A stretch of 64,000 bases of DNA from Caballeronia glathei (GTDB taxonomy: Bacteria > Pseudomonadota > Gammaproteobacteria > Burkholderiales > Burkholderiaceae): contig NZ_JFHC01000027.1 of NCBI RefSeq assembly GCF_000698595.1, positions 1 to 64,000 on the forward strand, given 5' to 3'. The notes beneath the pieces were generated by a model, which had not been told where the DNA came from, did not search any database, and saw only the letters and a program-made list of their open reading frames with translations. This document shows, in pieces, positions 44,335-54,852 of the stretch (positions within the stretch are counted from its first letter, which is position 1; each line of letters starts with the position of its first letter). Made by a program: the position numbers and the translations under genes.

Positions 44335-44762
44335 GACGTGCTCCGCGGCGCCGGTAACGCGTCGGCATCGTGATCGAGGTACTGGGCAGGATGAGCGGTA
44401 CACATGGGAACCCGTGTTGAGAGTTGCGATCGCCAATCTCATGCAGAGGGACGGCGCTGCCACCCCGCTTCCGGCCTCAACCGGGCGCCTTCGATCGATG
44501 GAAACTATTTTCCTTTCTTTAGTTTCCTTGGTCAATGGGGAATGGGTATACCCCGACGACGGAAGTGGACGCCCGACCAGATTGATGTGACAAGAATCAG
44601 GCACGCGCCTCGACGGCGAACGCTCGGGAGTGCGGACCGGGCGCGGCGCTATACTGTAAGCAGACCATCCACCGCAACATGAGCCGGCGTGGCGCTGCGT
44701 CGTAACGGACCTCCCGTACGCCTGACGACACTGACCGCCTGCCGGCGTCAAGACCCAAAAAA
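44335..44762. other. Divergent spacer between two efflux operons
   Basis: 428 bases, no gene. Contains an AT-rich segment with the 28-base inverted repeat at 44500-44527 and, 17 bases further, the perfect palindrome GGGTATACCC at 44544-44553. Both promoters probably lie here. Confidence 0.5.
44500..44527. promoter_or_regulatory. Inverted repeat, probable TetR operator
   Basis: GGAAACTA and TAGTTTCC are exact reverse complements, separated by 12 bases of T/C-rich sequence. It lies 166 bases before the HlyD start on the minus strand, whose operon ends with a TetR gene. Confidence 0.5.
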
Positions 44763-45971
44763 TTGGCTGAACACAATCTGGAAAGGCTGAGAATCGAGAG
44801 GCCGTCGGTTGGCACGGTGCCGCGGCGGCGGCGCGCCTGGGTTCGCTACGTGCTGATCGCGCTCGTCATCGCCGCGGCGCTCGGCATTGCCGCGAGGCTG
44901 ACCGGCCCGCAGGCGGTGGAAACCGTGACCGTGACGTCCGCTTACCCCTCGCAGGACTACACGCTGCTCAACGCCACCGGTTATGTCGTGCCGCAGCGCA
45001 AGGCCGCGGTGGCGTCCAAGGCGCAGGGCCGTCTCGAGTGGCTCGGGGTGCTGGAAGGCACGCACGTGAAAAAGGACGAGGTGATTGCCCGGATCGAGAG
45101 CAGGGACGTCGAGGCGGCGCTCGCTCAGGCGCAGGCGCAGGTGAACGTCGCGAAGGCCAATCTCGACCTCCAGGTCGCCGAACTGAAGAACGCCGAAATC
45201 AACTTGCGCCGCTCCGCGATCCTCGTGCCGAAAGGTGCGATGCCCGCGACGCAGTACGACGCCGATCTCGCGCGCTACGACAAGGCCAGGGCCTCGATCA
45301 ACAACAGCCGGGCCGCCATCGTATCGGCGCAGGCGAATGCACGTGCGGCTCAGGTCGCCGTGGACCAGACCGTGATCCGTTCGCCATTCGACGGCGTGGT
45401 GATCGAAAAGCACGCGAACGTGGGCGACAACATCACGCCGTTCTCGCAGGCGTCCGACAGCAAGGGCGCAGTCCTGACCATTGCCGACATGGAAACACTC
45501 GAGGTCGAAGCGGACGTGGCGGAATCCAGCATCGGCAAGATCAAGGCGGGCCAGCCTTGCGAAATACAGCTCGACGCGCTGCCCGACCTGAGAATGACAG
45601 GACAGGTCTCGCGCATCGTGCCGACCGTGGACCGCTCGAAAGCAACGGTGCTGGTGAAGGTGCGTTTTGTCGACCGTGACGCGCGCGTGCTGCCGGACAT
45701 GAGCGCGAAGATCGCGTTCCTGTCGAAGCCGGTTTCGGCACAGGAACGAGACCCGGTGGTCGCGGTGCAGCCCGGCGCGATCGTCGAGCGGAGCGGGAGG
45801 AAGGTGGTCTATGCGGTCAGGGGCGACACCGTGCACGAGGTGGCGGTCACGACAGGCGCACGGATCGGCGATCTCGTCGCAGTCAACGGCGTCCGCCCGG
45901 GCGAGATGCTCGTGCTGGCACCGGGCGGGAAGCTCGCGGACGGCGCCAGGGTCAGCCTGGCGAAGAAGTGA
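44763..45971 (+). CDS. Periplasmic adaptor, MacA/RND-like (HlyD family)
   Basis: 402 residues. After a basic start the helix YVLIALVIAAALGIAARL anchors it in the inner membrane; a lipoyl half (GYVVPQRKAAVASKAQGRLE), coiled coil (AQAQVNVAKANLDLQVAELK) and barrel/membrane-proximal domains follow. The start appears to be TTG at 44763, with no strong ribosome site; the next ATG lies too far into the protein. First gene of an operon with an ATPase and two FtsX-type permeases. Confidence 0.87.
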   Translation: MAEHNLERLRIERPSVGTVPRRRRAWVRYVLIALVIAAALGIAARLTGPQAVETVTVTSAYPSQDYTLLNATGYVVPQRKAAVASKAQGRLEWLGVLEGTHVKKDEVIARIESRDVEAALAQAQAQVNVAKANLDLQVAELKNAEINLRRSAILVPKGAMPATQYDADLARYDKARASINNSRAAIVSAQANARAAQVAVDQTVIRSPFDGVVIEKHANVGDNITPFSQASDSKGAVLTIADMETLEVEADVAESSIGKIKAGQPCEIQLDALPDLRMTGQVSRIVPTVDRSKATVLVKVRFVDRDARVLPDMSAKIAFLSKPVSAQERDPVVAVQPGAIVERSGRKVVYAVRGDTVHEVAVTTGARIGDLVAVNGVRPGEMLVLAPGGKLADGARVSLAKK

Positions 45972-45972
45972 C

Positions 45973-46665
45973 GTGAGCACAAAGCCGCTCGTCGAAATCC
46001 GCCATGTCGCGAAGTCGTACCGTCGCGGCGTGCAGACCGTGCCCGTCCTCGCCGACATCACGCTCGGGATCGGCGAGGGCGACTTCATCGCGCTGATGGG
46101 TCCGTCGGGATCGGGCAAGAGCACGCTGCTCAATCTCATTGCCGGCATCGACAGACCCGACAGCGGCGAACTGCGGGTCGGCGGGCTCGACATCACGCGG
46201 CTACCGGAGGCGGCGCTCGCCGACTGGCGCGCGGCCAACGTCGGCTTCATCTTCCAGTTCTACAACCTGATGCCCGTGCTGACCGCGTTCGAGAATATCG
46301 AGTTGCCGCTGATGCTGACGCGCCTGACCCGCAAGGAGCGGCGCGAACGCGTCGGGCTGGTGCTGGAGATGGTCAATCTCGCCGACCGGATGCACCATTT
46401 CCCTTCGGAGCTTTCGGGCGGACAGCAGCAGCGCGTCGCCATCGCACGCGCGCTCATCACCGATCCGACGCTCATCGTCGCGGACGAACCGACCGGGGAT
46501 CTCGACCGCGCGTCGGCGGAGGACATCCTCTCAATGATGCAGCGGCTCAACAGCGAGCTTGGCAAGACCATCATCATGGTGACGCACGACGCTCACGCCG
46601 CGGGTGCCGCGAAGGCGCTCGTGCATCTGGACAAGGGGGAGCTGATCGATGGCAAGATCGATTGA
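45973..46665 (+). CDS. ABC ATPase, MacB/LolD-type
   Basis: 230 residues. Walker [22 protein letters not shown]-loop [20 protein letters not shown], signature [15 protein letters not shown], Walker [13 protein letters not shown], switch MVTHDAHAA. This is the mechanotransmission (MacB/LolCDE/FtsEX) class. GTG start two bases after the adaptor stop. It drives the two permeases encoded next. Confidence 0.9.
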   Translation: MSTKPLVEIRHVAKSYRRGVQTVPVLADITLGIGEGDFIALMGPSGSGKSTLLNLIAGIDRPDSGELRVGGLDITRLPEAALADWRAANVGFIFQFYNLMPVLTAFENIELPLMLTRLTRKERRERVGLVLEMVNLADRMHHFPSELSGGQQQRVAIARALITDPTLIVADEPTGDLDRASAEDILSMMQRLNSELGKTIIMVTHDAHAAGAAKALVHLDKGELIDGKID

Positions 46666-46686
46666 ACGGTGTTGCGGTCGCGCGCC

Positions 46687-47841
46687 ATGTACCTGCTCAA
46701 GCTGATCGCGAGAAACGCGCTGCGCCACAAGCTGCGCACCCTGCTGACCGTGGTGGGACTCACCATCGCGGTGCTGGCCTACGGGCTGCTGCATACGGTG
46801 GTCGATGCCTGGTATGCGGGGGCCGCCGCGGCCTCGAATGCGCGGCTCGTGACACGCAACGCCATCTCGCTCGTTTTTCCCTTGCCGCTCAGCTACGAGA
46901 ACCGCATCCGGGGCGTCGACGGCGTGACGCTGGTCGCCCGTTCCAACTGGTTCGGAGGCATCTATCGGGAGCCGAAGAATTTCTTTGCGCAGTTCGCGGT
47001 ATCGGACAACTATCTCGACCTGTACCCCGAGTTCATCCTGCCGGCGCAGCAGCGCTCGGATTTCATGCGCGACCGCAAAGGGTGCCTCGTGGGACGTCAG
47101 CTCGCGACCCAGTTCGGGTTCAAGGTGGGCGACGTGATACCGATCAAGGGCACGATCTATCCCGGCACCTGGGAGTTCGTTGTGCGCGGCATCATGGACG
47201 GACGGGACGAATCCACCATCACGCGCCAGTTGCTGTTCCACTGGGACTACCTGAACGAAAGCGTGCGAAAGACGTCGACCCGGCGGGCCAATCAGGTTGG
47301 CGTCTACGTTCTGGGCATCTCGAACCCCGATGACGCCGCGGCGATCTCGCGCCGCGTCGACAGTGTGTTCAGAAATTCGCTCGCGGAGACGCTCACCGAA
47401 ACCGAGCAGGCGTTTCAGCTCGGTTTCGTCGCCATGTCGAACCAGATCATTGCGGCGATCCGCGTCGTGTCGTATGTGGTGATCGTGATCATCATGGCGG
47501 TCATGGCGAACGCGATGGCCATGAGCGCGCGCGAGCGGACCGTCGAGTACGCGACGCTCAAGGCGCTCGGCTTCAGGCCCGCGTTTCTCGCGCTGCTGGT
47601 GTTCGGCGAGTCCATGGTCATCTGCGCGATCGGCGGCGGCCTCGGGATTCTCGTGACGCCGCCTGCGGCCAGCCTCTTCAAGCAGGCGACCGGCGGCGTG
47701 TTTCCCGTCTTCAGCGTATCCGCCGAAACGATCAGGCTACAGGCAGCCTGCGCGCTCGCGATCGCACTTGCCGCCGCCATCGTTCCCGCGCTGCATGCGG
47801 CGCGGGTTCGCATCGTGGAAGGCCTGCGGGCCATAGGCTAG
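46687..47841 (+). CDS. FtsX/MacB-type permease 1
   Basis: 384 residues. N-terminal helix LRTLLTVVGLTIAVLAYGLL, a periplasmic MacB_PCD-type domain of about 200 residues, then three C-terminal helices with MSARERTVEYATLKALGF, the FtsX-domain signature. ATG 46687 is chosen; TTG at 46669 would add six residues. It pairs with the next gene, so the transporter is probably a heterodimer. Confidence 0.87.
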   Translation: MYLLKLIARNALRHKLRTLLTVVGLTIAVLAYGLLHTVVDAWYAGAAAASNARLVTRNAISLVFPLPLSYENRIRGVDGVTLVARSNWFGGIYREPKNFFAQFAVSDNYLDLYPEFILPAQQRSDFMRDRKGCLVGRQLATQFGFKVGDVIPIKGTIYPGTWEFVVRGIMDGRDESTITRQLLFHWDYLNESVRKTSTRRANQVGVYVLGISNPDDAAAISRRVDSVFRNSLAETLTETEQAFQLGFVAMSNQIIAAIRVVSYVVIVIIMAVMANAMAMSARERTVEYATLKALGFRPAFLALLVFGESMVICAIGGGLGILVTPPAASLFKQATGGVFPVFSVSAETIRLQAACALAIALAAAIVPALHAARVRIVEGLRAIG

Positions 47842-47848
47842 AGACACC

Positions 47849-49015
47849 ATGGCGATTCCGCTTGCCTACATCGCGCGCAATCTGTGGACACGCCGCCTGA
47901 CCACGGCGCTCACGGCCGGCGGCCTGGCGCTCGTGGTGTTCGTGTTCGCCACGGTGCTGATGCTCGACGCCGGCCTCAAGAAAACGCTCGTCTCCACCGG
48001 CGAACACGACAACGTGGTGGTGATTCGCAAGGGCGCGGCAACCGAGGTGCAGAGCGCGATAGACCGCAACCAGGCAAGCATCATGGAAATGCATCCATCG
48101 GTGACCGTCGGCGCCGACGGGCGGCCGCTGGCGTCAAAGGAAACCGTGGTGCTCATCTCGCTCCCGAAAAGGGGCTCGGAGACGCCGTCGAATGTGGTCA
48201 TTCGCGGCGTTTCGCCGGCGGGGCCGCGCCTGCATCCCCAGGTCAGGCTGATCGCGGGGCGCATGTTCAGGGCGGGATCGTCGGAGATCATCGTGGGCAG
48301 CAGCATTGCCGATCGCTTCAGCGGGACGCGGATCGGCGAGCACTTGCGGTTCGCCCAACGCGAATGGACGGTCGTCGGCACCTTCGACGCGGCGGGCAGC
48401 GGCTTCGATTCGGAAATCTGGGGTGACGCGGACCAGCTGATGCAGGCGTTTCGCCGCACCAGCTTTTCGTCGATGGTGGTGCGCGTCGCGCAAAGTGATC
48501 TCTTCGACCGGTTCCGCGCGGACATCGATGTCGACCCGCGGCTCGCTCATGAAGCCAAGCGAGAACAGGCGTTCTATGACGATCAGTCGAAGGCGCTGTC
48601 GACTTTCCTCAACATCCTGGGCTTCACGCTGTCGATAATATTTTCGATCGCGGCCATGATCGGCGCGATGATCACGATGTACGCATCGGTGGCCACCCGG
48701 GTGGCGGAAATCGGCACGCTGCGCGCGCTCGGTTTCAAGCGCGTGAACGTGCTCACCGCGTTTCTGCTCGAGGCCATGCTGCTCGGCCTCGCGGGCGGCG
48801 TGGCGGGACTCGGCTGCGCGGCCCTGATGCAGTTCGCTTCGTTTTCCACCACCAACTTCCAGACGTTCGCCGATCTGTCCTTTCGCTTCATTCTCACGCC
48901 GGCAATCGTGGCGCAGACACTTGCGTTCTCGATCACGATGGGCCTGATCGGAGGATTCCTGCCAGCGATGCGCGCGGCGCGCATGGATATCGTCGATGCG
49001 CTGCGCACGCGTTGA
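47849..49015 (+). CDS. FtsX/MacB-type permease 2
   Basis: 388 residues with the same layout as the preceding gene: helix LTTALTAGGLALVVFVFATV, periplasmic domain (VVVIRKGAATEVQSAIDRNQ), three C-terminal helices with ATRVAEIGTLRALGFKR. Seven bases after permease 1. An outer-membrane partner is not encoded in this operon; the NodT protein next door could serve both systems. Confidence 0.87.
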   Translation: MAIPLAYIARNLWTRRLTTALTAGGLALVVFVFATVLMLDAGLKKTLVSTGEHDNVVVIRKGAATEVQSAIDRNQASIMEMHPSVTVGADGRPLASKETVVLISLPKRGSETPSNVVIRGVSPAGPRLHPQVRLIAGRMFRAGSSEIIVGSSIADRFSGTRIGEHLRFAQREWTVVGTFDAAGSGFDSEIWGDADQLMQAFRRTSFSSMVVRVAQSDLFDRFRADIDVDPRLAHEAKREQAFYDDQSKALSTFLNILGFTLSIIFSIAAMIGAMITMYASVATRVAEIGTLRALGFKRVNVLTAFLLEAMLLGLAGGVAGLGCAALMQFASFSTTNFQTFADLSFRFILTPAIVAQTLAFSITMGLIGGFLPAMRAARMDIVDALRTR

Positions 49016-49056
49016 TCATCGCGCCATGCCTGCGGGGCCCGGCGCGTTCCCCGCTT

Positions 49057-49974
49057 TCAGACGATCGGCGATTGAAGGGAAGTCGAGTCCCGATTCAGCA
49101 TCGAACCGATAAACGCACCCGCGGATGCCAGCGAACGGCGTCCGGCATCCAGTTGCTGATAGAACAGCGTCCACGCGTGAATCATGTCGGGCCACGCTTC
49201 CAGCGTGACGCGCACGTTCGCCTCGGCTGCCTGACGGGCGAGGCGGATCGAATCGTCCAGCAGCGTTTCGGCCGTGCCGGCTTGCACCAGCATCGGGGGG
49301 AGGCCTGCCAGGTCGGCATAGAGCGGCGAGGCAAGCGGCGTGCGCGCATCTGCGCCGTGCAGATAGGCCGCAGCGGCTTCGAGCAGGTAAGGCTTCTGGA
49401 TGAGCGGGTCGACGGACGCCTTCGTCGTCATGGTCTGCCCGGACATTTCCAGATCGGTCCATGGCGAACTGCACCAGATGCAGGCGGGCAGCTCGACGCC
49501 CATGTCGCGCAGCGACACCAGGGCGGCGAGCGCGAGGCCGCCGCCGGCACTTTCACCCGCGAGCGCGATGTGCGCCGGCTCGTAGCCGCGCGAGAGCAGA
49601 AAGCGATATCCGGCGACCGCGTCTTCCAGCGCCGCGGGAAACGGGTGCTCCGGAGCGAGCCGGTAGTCGAGGGCCAGCGTGCGGGCCCTTGCCTCCCGGC
49701 CCACCTGCGCGACGAGGTGCCGATGGCTGACGAGCGATCCGGAGATATACGCGCCACCGTGCAGGAACATGACGACCCGGGTCGGATCGGCCTCGGGCGT
49801 GATCGTCCATTCGGCGGCAACGCCATTGGCCACCTCGGAATCGATCTGCACGTCGGCTGGCACGGTGTACCGGGTACCGAAGGCATCGAGACGCTCGCGC
49901 CGCTCGGCAAGCGCGGCCGGGCGAGGGCGGGAGGCAAGCAAGCTGCGGATGATCTCGATCTGCGGGTCGGCCAT
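49057..49974 (-). CDS. Alpha/beta hydrolase, hormone-sensitive-lipase family
   Basis: 305 residues. Oxyanion motif MFLHGGAYISGSLVSHRH, nucleophile Ser in LAGESAGGGLALAALV, acid Asp in the AETLLDDSIRLA region and His in WPDMIHAWTLFY: the HSL/esterase layout. Likely a short-chain esterase or acetyl-hydrolase. AGGAG seven bases before ATG 49974. Convergent with the exporter operon, no functional link visible. Confidence 0.88.
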   Translation of the reverse strand: MADPQIEIIRSLLASRPRPAALAERRERLDAFGTRYTVPADVQIDSEVANGVAAEWTITPEADPTRVVMFLHGGAYISGSLVSHRHLVAQVGREARARTLALDYRLAPEHPFPAALEDAVAGYRFLLSRGYEPAHIALAGESAGGGLALAALVSLRDMGVELPACIWCSSPWTDLEMSGQTMTTKASVDPLIQKPYLLEAAAAYLHGADARTPLASPLYADLAGLPPMLVQAGTAETLLDDSIRLARQAAEANVRVTLEAWPDMIHAWTLFYQQLDAGRRSLASAGAFIGSMLNRDSTSLQSPIV

Positions 49975-50250
49975 GTTCGTCTCCTGCGCCGGGACAAAAG
50001 GCGTCTTCAACGTTGGATCGTACAACCGGTTGAAGGTCAGCGGGCGGGAGTTTTGAAGCGTGGCGAAACGAGAGCGTTACAGCGTCTGTTGCGGCGGCGA
50101 GAGGCGATGTTCATGAACCGATGCCCGGGGTCGCTCCGGAGCCGGCTCCCGCTCGCCGTGATCCGGAGGCGACTCTGGCGCGACGGCGTTTGTGCGGAGT
50201 CGATCCGCGCATCGCCATCGATCTTCATCGCCCGATGCCAGGCGGCATCG

Positions 50251-51597
<1,347 letters not shown>

Positions 51598-51768
51598 TTA
51601 AATTGAGGTCTGAATAAAAATGCGCGAAGTCGCGAAACGACGAAAGGAAACAATCGGACGGGCGCCCAGCCTGAGCGCGAGTCGGCGAAGCCGCGGATTT
51701 GAAATCGAATCGTACACGAATCGGGGCGGCCCGGGTCCGCGGGCGGGCTGGCCATGCCAGGTCTTGTA

Positions 51769-51786
51769 TAAGAACGGTCGTTCTTA
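51769..51786. promoter_or_regulatory. TetR-like perfect inverted repeat
   Basis: TAAGAAC and GTTCTTA flank GGTC exactly. It lies 184 bases upstream of argG. The form resembles a TetR-family operator. It differs from the AT-rich ArgR box, so it probably does not mediate arginine control. Confidence 0.4.
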
Positions 51787-51969
51787 ATGATCTCGTTTTG
51801 GGGCTGGATTTCTGTCGCCGAGGGCTCTGGTGGAGCCTGCTGCAGGGACCGTCAGGGGCGGTTTGGGCTTCTGGTTTTGGTTTTGGTGGGGCGACCCGGT
51901 TCACGCTTTGTCCGTGGCATTGAAGCCGATCAGGGCGAGTTCGAGTCGGGCGGGCGCGTGGGTTCGCGT

Positions 51970-52057
51970 TTGCGGTTGGACAGGGTGTGTTTACATCGTT
52001 TGATGCGCTTGCGCTCCTATGAAACTTGTTTTGCTATTGGTCTATTAGCTTCGCCCC
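51970..52057 (-). repeat. Intergenic repeat, copy 1 (inverted)
   Basis: On the minus strand it reads GGGGCGAAGCTAATAGACC, then AAACAAGTTTCATAGGAGC, then GCGCATCAAACG and an ACACCC tail: the same blocks, in the same order, as copies 2 and 3. It faces copy 2 head to head, leaving a five-base gap. Confidence 0.75.
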
Positions 52058-52080
52058 GCACAGGGGCGAGCTAATAGACC
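52039..52080. repeat. Hairpin at the repeat junction
   Basis: GGTCTATTAGCT plus CGCCCC pairs with GGGGCG plus AGCTAATAGACC across a loop of about five bases, with a single unpaired T. It is a stem of about 18 pairs formed by the head-to-head copies 1 and 2. Confidence 0.7.
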
Positions 52081-52168
52081 GCGAACAAAGCAAGTTCCAT
52101 AGAAGCACAAGCGCATCAAACGGTTCAACAAACACCCACCCCGAGCGCCAGCGGCCCACCTTGCCGCG
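52061..52168 (+). repeat. Intergenic repeat, copy 2
   Basis: CAGGGGCGAGCTAATAGACC, then CAAGTTCCATAGAAGCACAA, GCGCATCAAACGGTTCAA, a run of ACCC and GCGCCAGCG. The period to copy 3 is 108 bases. Confidence 0.75.
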
Positions 52169-52268
52169 CAGGGGCGAAATTAATAGACCGATAAGAAAAC
52201 AAGTTTCACGGGAGCACAGGCGCATCAGACGGTTCAAAAACCCCCAACCCCAAGCGCCAGCGACCACC
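52169..52268 (+). repeat. Intergenic repeat, copy 3
   Basis: CAGGGGCGAAATTAATAGAC, then AAGTTTCACGGGAGCACAGG, GCGCATCAGACGGTTCAA and AAGCGCCAGCG. Diverged from copy 2 at scattered positions. It ends at the stop codon of the flavin-reductase-like gene. Confidence 0.75.
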
Positions 52269-52859
52269 CTACCCGAGGGTGAAGCGCTCGCGCGTCGTCA
52301 CGTAGTCGCTTGCACCGAAGCGACCCACGGGGAAATAGTGCTGAAGGCGCACGCGCCACGCCGCAGTGTCGATCAGTTCATCGCGTGCATGGAGCCTCAG
52401 CACCTTGCCGATGAAAATCTGGCGGCTCGCGGTTTCCAGCGTCTCCCACAGCGTGCACTCGAACGCCACCGGCGCCTCGGCGATGCGCGGCGGCGCAACG
52501 CTCGTGCTCGCAGCCGGCGTCAATCCGACGTGGGCCAGTTCGCTGACGTCCGGCGGCAGACGTTCGCCGCAGCGATGCATCTTGTCCGCCATCGCTTCGT
52601 CGCAGAGATGCACGACGAACTCGCCCGCACGCGCGATGTTCACCGCCGTGTCCTTCAGCGCGCCGTCGGTCACGCGGTTGATGCTGATCATCAGGATGGG
52701 CGGTTCCTCGCCCAGCATGTTGAACATCGAGAAGGGAGCGGCGTTGACCGTGCCGTCCGCGCCGAGCGTGGTGACGAGCGCGATCGGACGCGGCACGATC
52801 AGACTCGCCATCAGCTTGTAGCGCTGATATTCGGTGATGGATTCGAAGTCGATTTCCAT
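52269..52859 (-). CDS. Flavin-reductase-like FMN-binding protein
   Basis: 196 residues, split-barrel fold. LMASLIVPRPIALVTTLGAD, NAAPFSMFNMLGEEPPILMI and NIARAGEFVVHLCDE are the FMN-binding blocks of the COG1853 family. May supply reduced flavin or act as an oxidoreductase on a ring compound. Followed nine bases downstream-to-upstream by the GntR gene on the same strand, so it is transcribed after GntR. The rest of the cluster (deacetylase, ABC importer) points to catabolism of a nitrogenous compound. Confidence 0.87.
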   Translation of the reverse strand: MEIDFESITEYQRYKLMASLIVPRPIALVTTLGADGTVNAAPFSMFNMLGEEPPILMISINRVTDGALKDTAVNIARAGEFVVHLCDEAMADKMHRCGERLPPDVSELAHVGLTPAASTSVAPPRIAEAPVAFECTLWETLETASRQIFIGKVLRLHARDELIDTAAWRVRLQHYFPVGRFGASDYVTTRERFTLG

Positions 52860-52868
52860 ATGATCCGC

Positions 52869-53540
52869 CTATGTGTCCTTGATGCCGAGCAGCGCGCCCA
52901 GGCTCTTTTCGCCCGGCATGCGCGACGTGTCGATGCGCGCTTCGAGAGCGCGAAGATGCGCGTCCATGTGCGCGACGGCTCCTGCGGCGTCGCGCGCCTC
53001 CATGCAGTCCAGGATCGCCGCGTGTTCGTCGTGCTCGCAGGGGGCGTTGCCCGTCGATTCGTACACGCCCACGATCAGCGAGCAGCGCGGGACCAGTTCG
53101 GTGAGATAGTTGCGCAGGATCGAGTTGCCCGCCAGCGCCCCGATGCGAAGATGAAAGCCGCTCGCGAGCCGCGCCCACGAAGGCTGGTCGAAGCGATGCA
53201 TCGCTTCGTGCTCGTCGGCAAGCTGTTCGCGCAGTGCGGTGATGTCGGCGGCGCTCGCGCGCTGCACGGCAAGCTCCACCAGCGCGCGTTCCACCGAGCG
53301 GCGCGCTTCGAAAATCTCGCGCGTTTCCTCCCGCGTGGGTTGGGCGATCACGGCGCCCTTGTTCGGCCGCAACACGACGATGCCGTCGTAGGCGAGCTTT
53401 TCGAGCACGCGCCGCACGACCGCGCGCCCGACGCCGAACAGCTGGCACAGTTCGGGCTCCGGCAGCTTCGTTCCCGGTGTCAGGCGGCGCGACAGGACGC
53501 CGTCGAAGATGGATTGATAGATGCGGGCGTCGACGTCCAC
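52869..53540 (-). CDS. GntR-family regulator, FadR/FCD subgroup
   Basis: 223 residues. HTH region LPEPELCQLFGVGRAVVRRV and LEKLAYDGIVVLRPNKGAVI, then an all-helical FCD domain with metal ligands including His in SGFHLRIGALAGNSILRNY and EHDEHAAILDCMEARDAAGA. A Zn-dependent ligand sensor of carboxylate-type effectors in this subgroup. Probably regulates its own operon and the divergent ABC importer. Confidence 0.88.
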   Translation of the reverse strand: MDVDARIYQSIFDGVLSRRLTPGTKLPEPELCQLFGVGRAVVRRVLEKLAYDGIVVLRPNKGAVIAQPTREETREIFEARRSVERALVELAVQRASAADITALREQLADEHEAMHRFDQPSWARLASGFHLRIGALAGNSILRNYLTELVPRCSLIVGVYESTGNAPCEHDEHAAILDCMEARDAAGAVAHMDAHLRALEARIDTSRMPGEKSLGALLGIKDT

Positions 53541-53586
53541 ATTGGTCCTCGCCTGAAATGTCGCTATGCCGCTGCCGAAGCGGCGA

Positions 53587-54543
53587 TCATTCTTGCGGAT
53601 GCTGCATCGGCACCGCTTCGTCCACGAACTGCGCGATCGCGCCGGGCGTCGTCATCCAGACGTCGCCGTTGCGGCGCGCCGCCGCGATATGCGCGAGCGC
53701 CCGCCGCAGGTGCCGCAGCCGGTATGGCTGCCCGACGATGTACGGATGCAGCGCAATGCCCATCACGAGTGCTTGCGGCGCGCTGCCGCGGTTGGCCTGC
53801 CCCAGCATTTCGTCGAACTGGTCGACGATCATGTCGGCGAACGCGCACGCGTCCATTTGCCTGCCGATGATCATCGGCAGATCGTTGAGCTCCTGCGGAT
53901 ACGGAATCGACCATAACGCACCGCCGCGTGTCGCCATGCGCACGGGGCGGTCGTCGTGGCACCAGTTCAGTGTGTAGCGATAGCCGGTCTGCGCGAGCAG
54001 GTCGGGCGTCAGGTGCGACTCGGAGATCCACGGCGAAAGCCAGCCCGCGGGCGCCGCGCCCGAATGCGCGGCGATCCGCTCGCGGCAGTGAAGAAGCAGT
54101 GAGCGTTCGCCGTCTTCATCGAAGTCGCTCTGCCGTTCGGCGTTGGTGTGTCCATGCGCGATCAGTTCGTCGCCGCGCGCCACGCACGCGTCGATGAGCT
54201 GCGGGCAGTGGTCGTAGAGCGCGGTATTGATCAGCGTGCCCGACGGCAGGTCGAGGTCGTCGAACAGGTCGAGGCATCGCCATGCCCCGACGCGGTTGCC
54301 GTATTCGCGCCAGCTGTAGTTGAGCACGTCGGGCTGCGGAGAAACCGGGCCGAGCGCGGCGCCAAGCCCCTCGCCGAAGGCAAAGTGTTCGATATTGAAG
54401 CCGAGATAGACCGCAAGGCCGCTGCCGTTGGGCCACCGGAAACCGTCGGTGTCGACGATGGGGCGGTAGGGAAAGCGGCCATGCGTCGCGGGCGGGCCGA
54501 AACTGGCCAGCCTGGCGGCGCGCACACTGCGTGAGTCGTTCAT
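53587..54543 (-). CDS. Polysaccharide-deacetylase-family protein, PuuE/allantoinase-like
   Basis: 318 residues. NodB-type fold of the PuuE group: LAVYLGFNIEHFAFGEG (the V/F-N-I/V-E-H motif), DELIAHGHTNAERQ with two His, GWLSPWISESHLTPDLLAQT, SIPYPQELNDLPMIIGRQ and a C-terminal ALVMGIALHPYIVGQPYRL with a conserved His. PuuE hydrolyses allantoin; relatives act on other amides or on purine/pyrimidine ring compounds. ATG 54543 is used; ATG 54576 is possible. Divergent from the ABC importer. Confidence 0.82.
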   Translation of the reverse strand: MNDSRSVRAARLASFGPPATHGRFPYRPIVDTDGFRWPNGSGLAVYLGFNIEHFAFGEGLGAALGPVSPQPDVLNYSWREYGNRVGAWRCLDLFDDLDLPSGTLINTALYDHCPQLIDACVARGDELIAHGHTNAERQSDFDEDGERSLLLHCRERIAAHSGAAPAGWLSPWISESHLTPDLLAQTGYRYTLNWCHDDRPVRMATRGGALWSIPYPQELNDLPMIIGRQMDACAFADMIVDQFDEMLGQANRGSAPQALVMGIALHPYIVGQPYRLRHLRRALAHIAAARRNGDVWMTTPGAIAQFVDEAVPMQHPQE

Positions 54544-54852
54544 GGTGAGAAGGCGTTGGTGGTTGTCGATGCGCATGAACCGGTTTGGCACGCACATGCC
54601 CCAATGCGGACGGGATTCGCACCGCCATCGAACAAGGAAGGCAACTTGAATCGCTGACGATCGGGGCCACGGATCGTGTGCAATATGCGCGCCAGTTCGT
54701 AGACACAAGGCTTCGCTACCGGCGCTCGCGTGTACGGCGAGCGCCCGGCGTGCAGTGGCATATGTCTTGCAATTGCTTGCGACCGCACGCATACGGAACA
54801 CGTATAGAGCGCGTATCGAGCGCATTCCCAAGGCCACAAGGACACTTTCTCC
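54544..54852. other. Divergent spacer, deacetylase gene / ABC importer
   Basis: 309 bases, no gene. CTTGCAATTGCTTGCG near 54770 contains the palindrome GCAATTGC and could be a GntR-type site, but it is short. Expected to hold both promoters. Confidence 0.4.

Noticed and set aside
51769..51786. Reading the palindrome before argG as an ArgR box
   Set aside because: ArgR boxes are AT-rich TGNAT-type 18-mers; this site is different.
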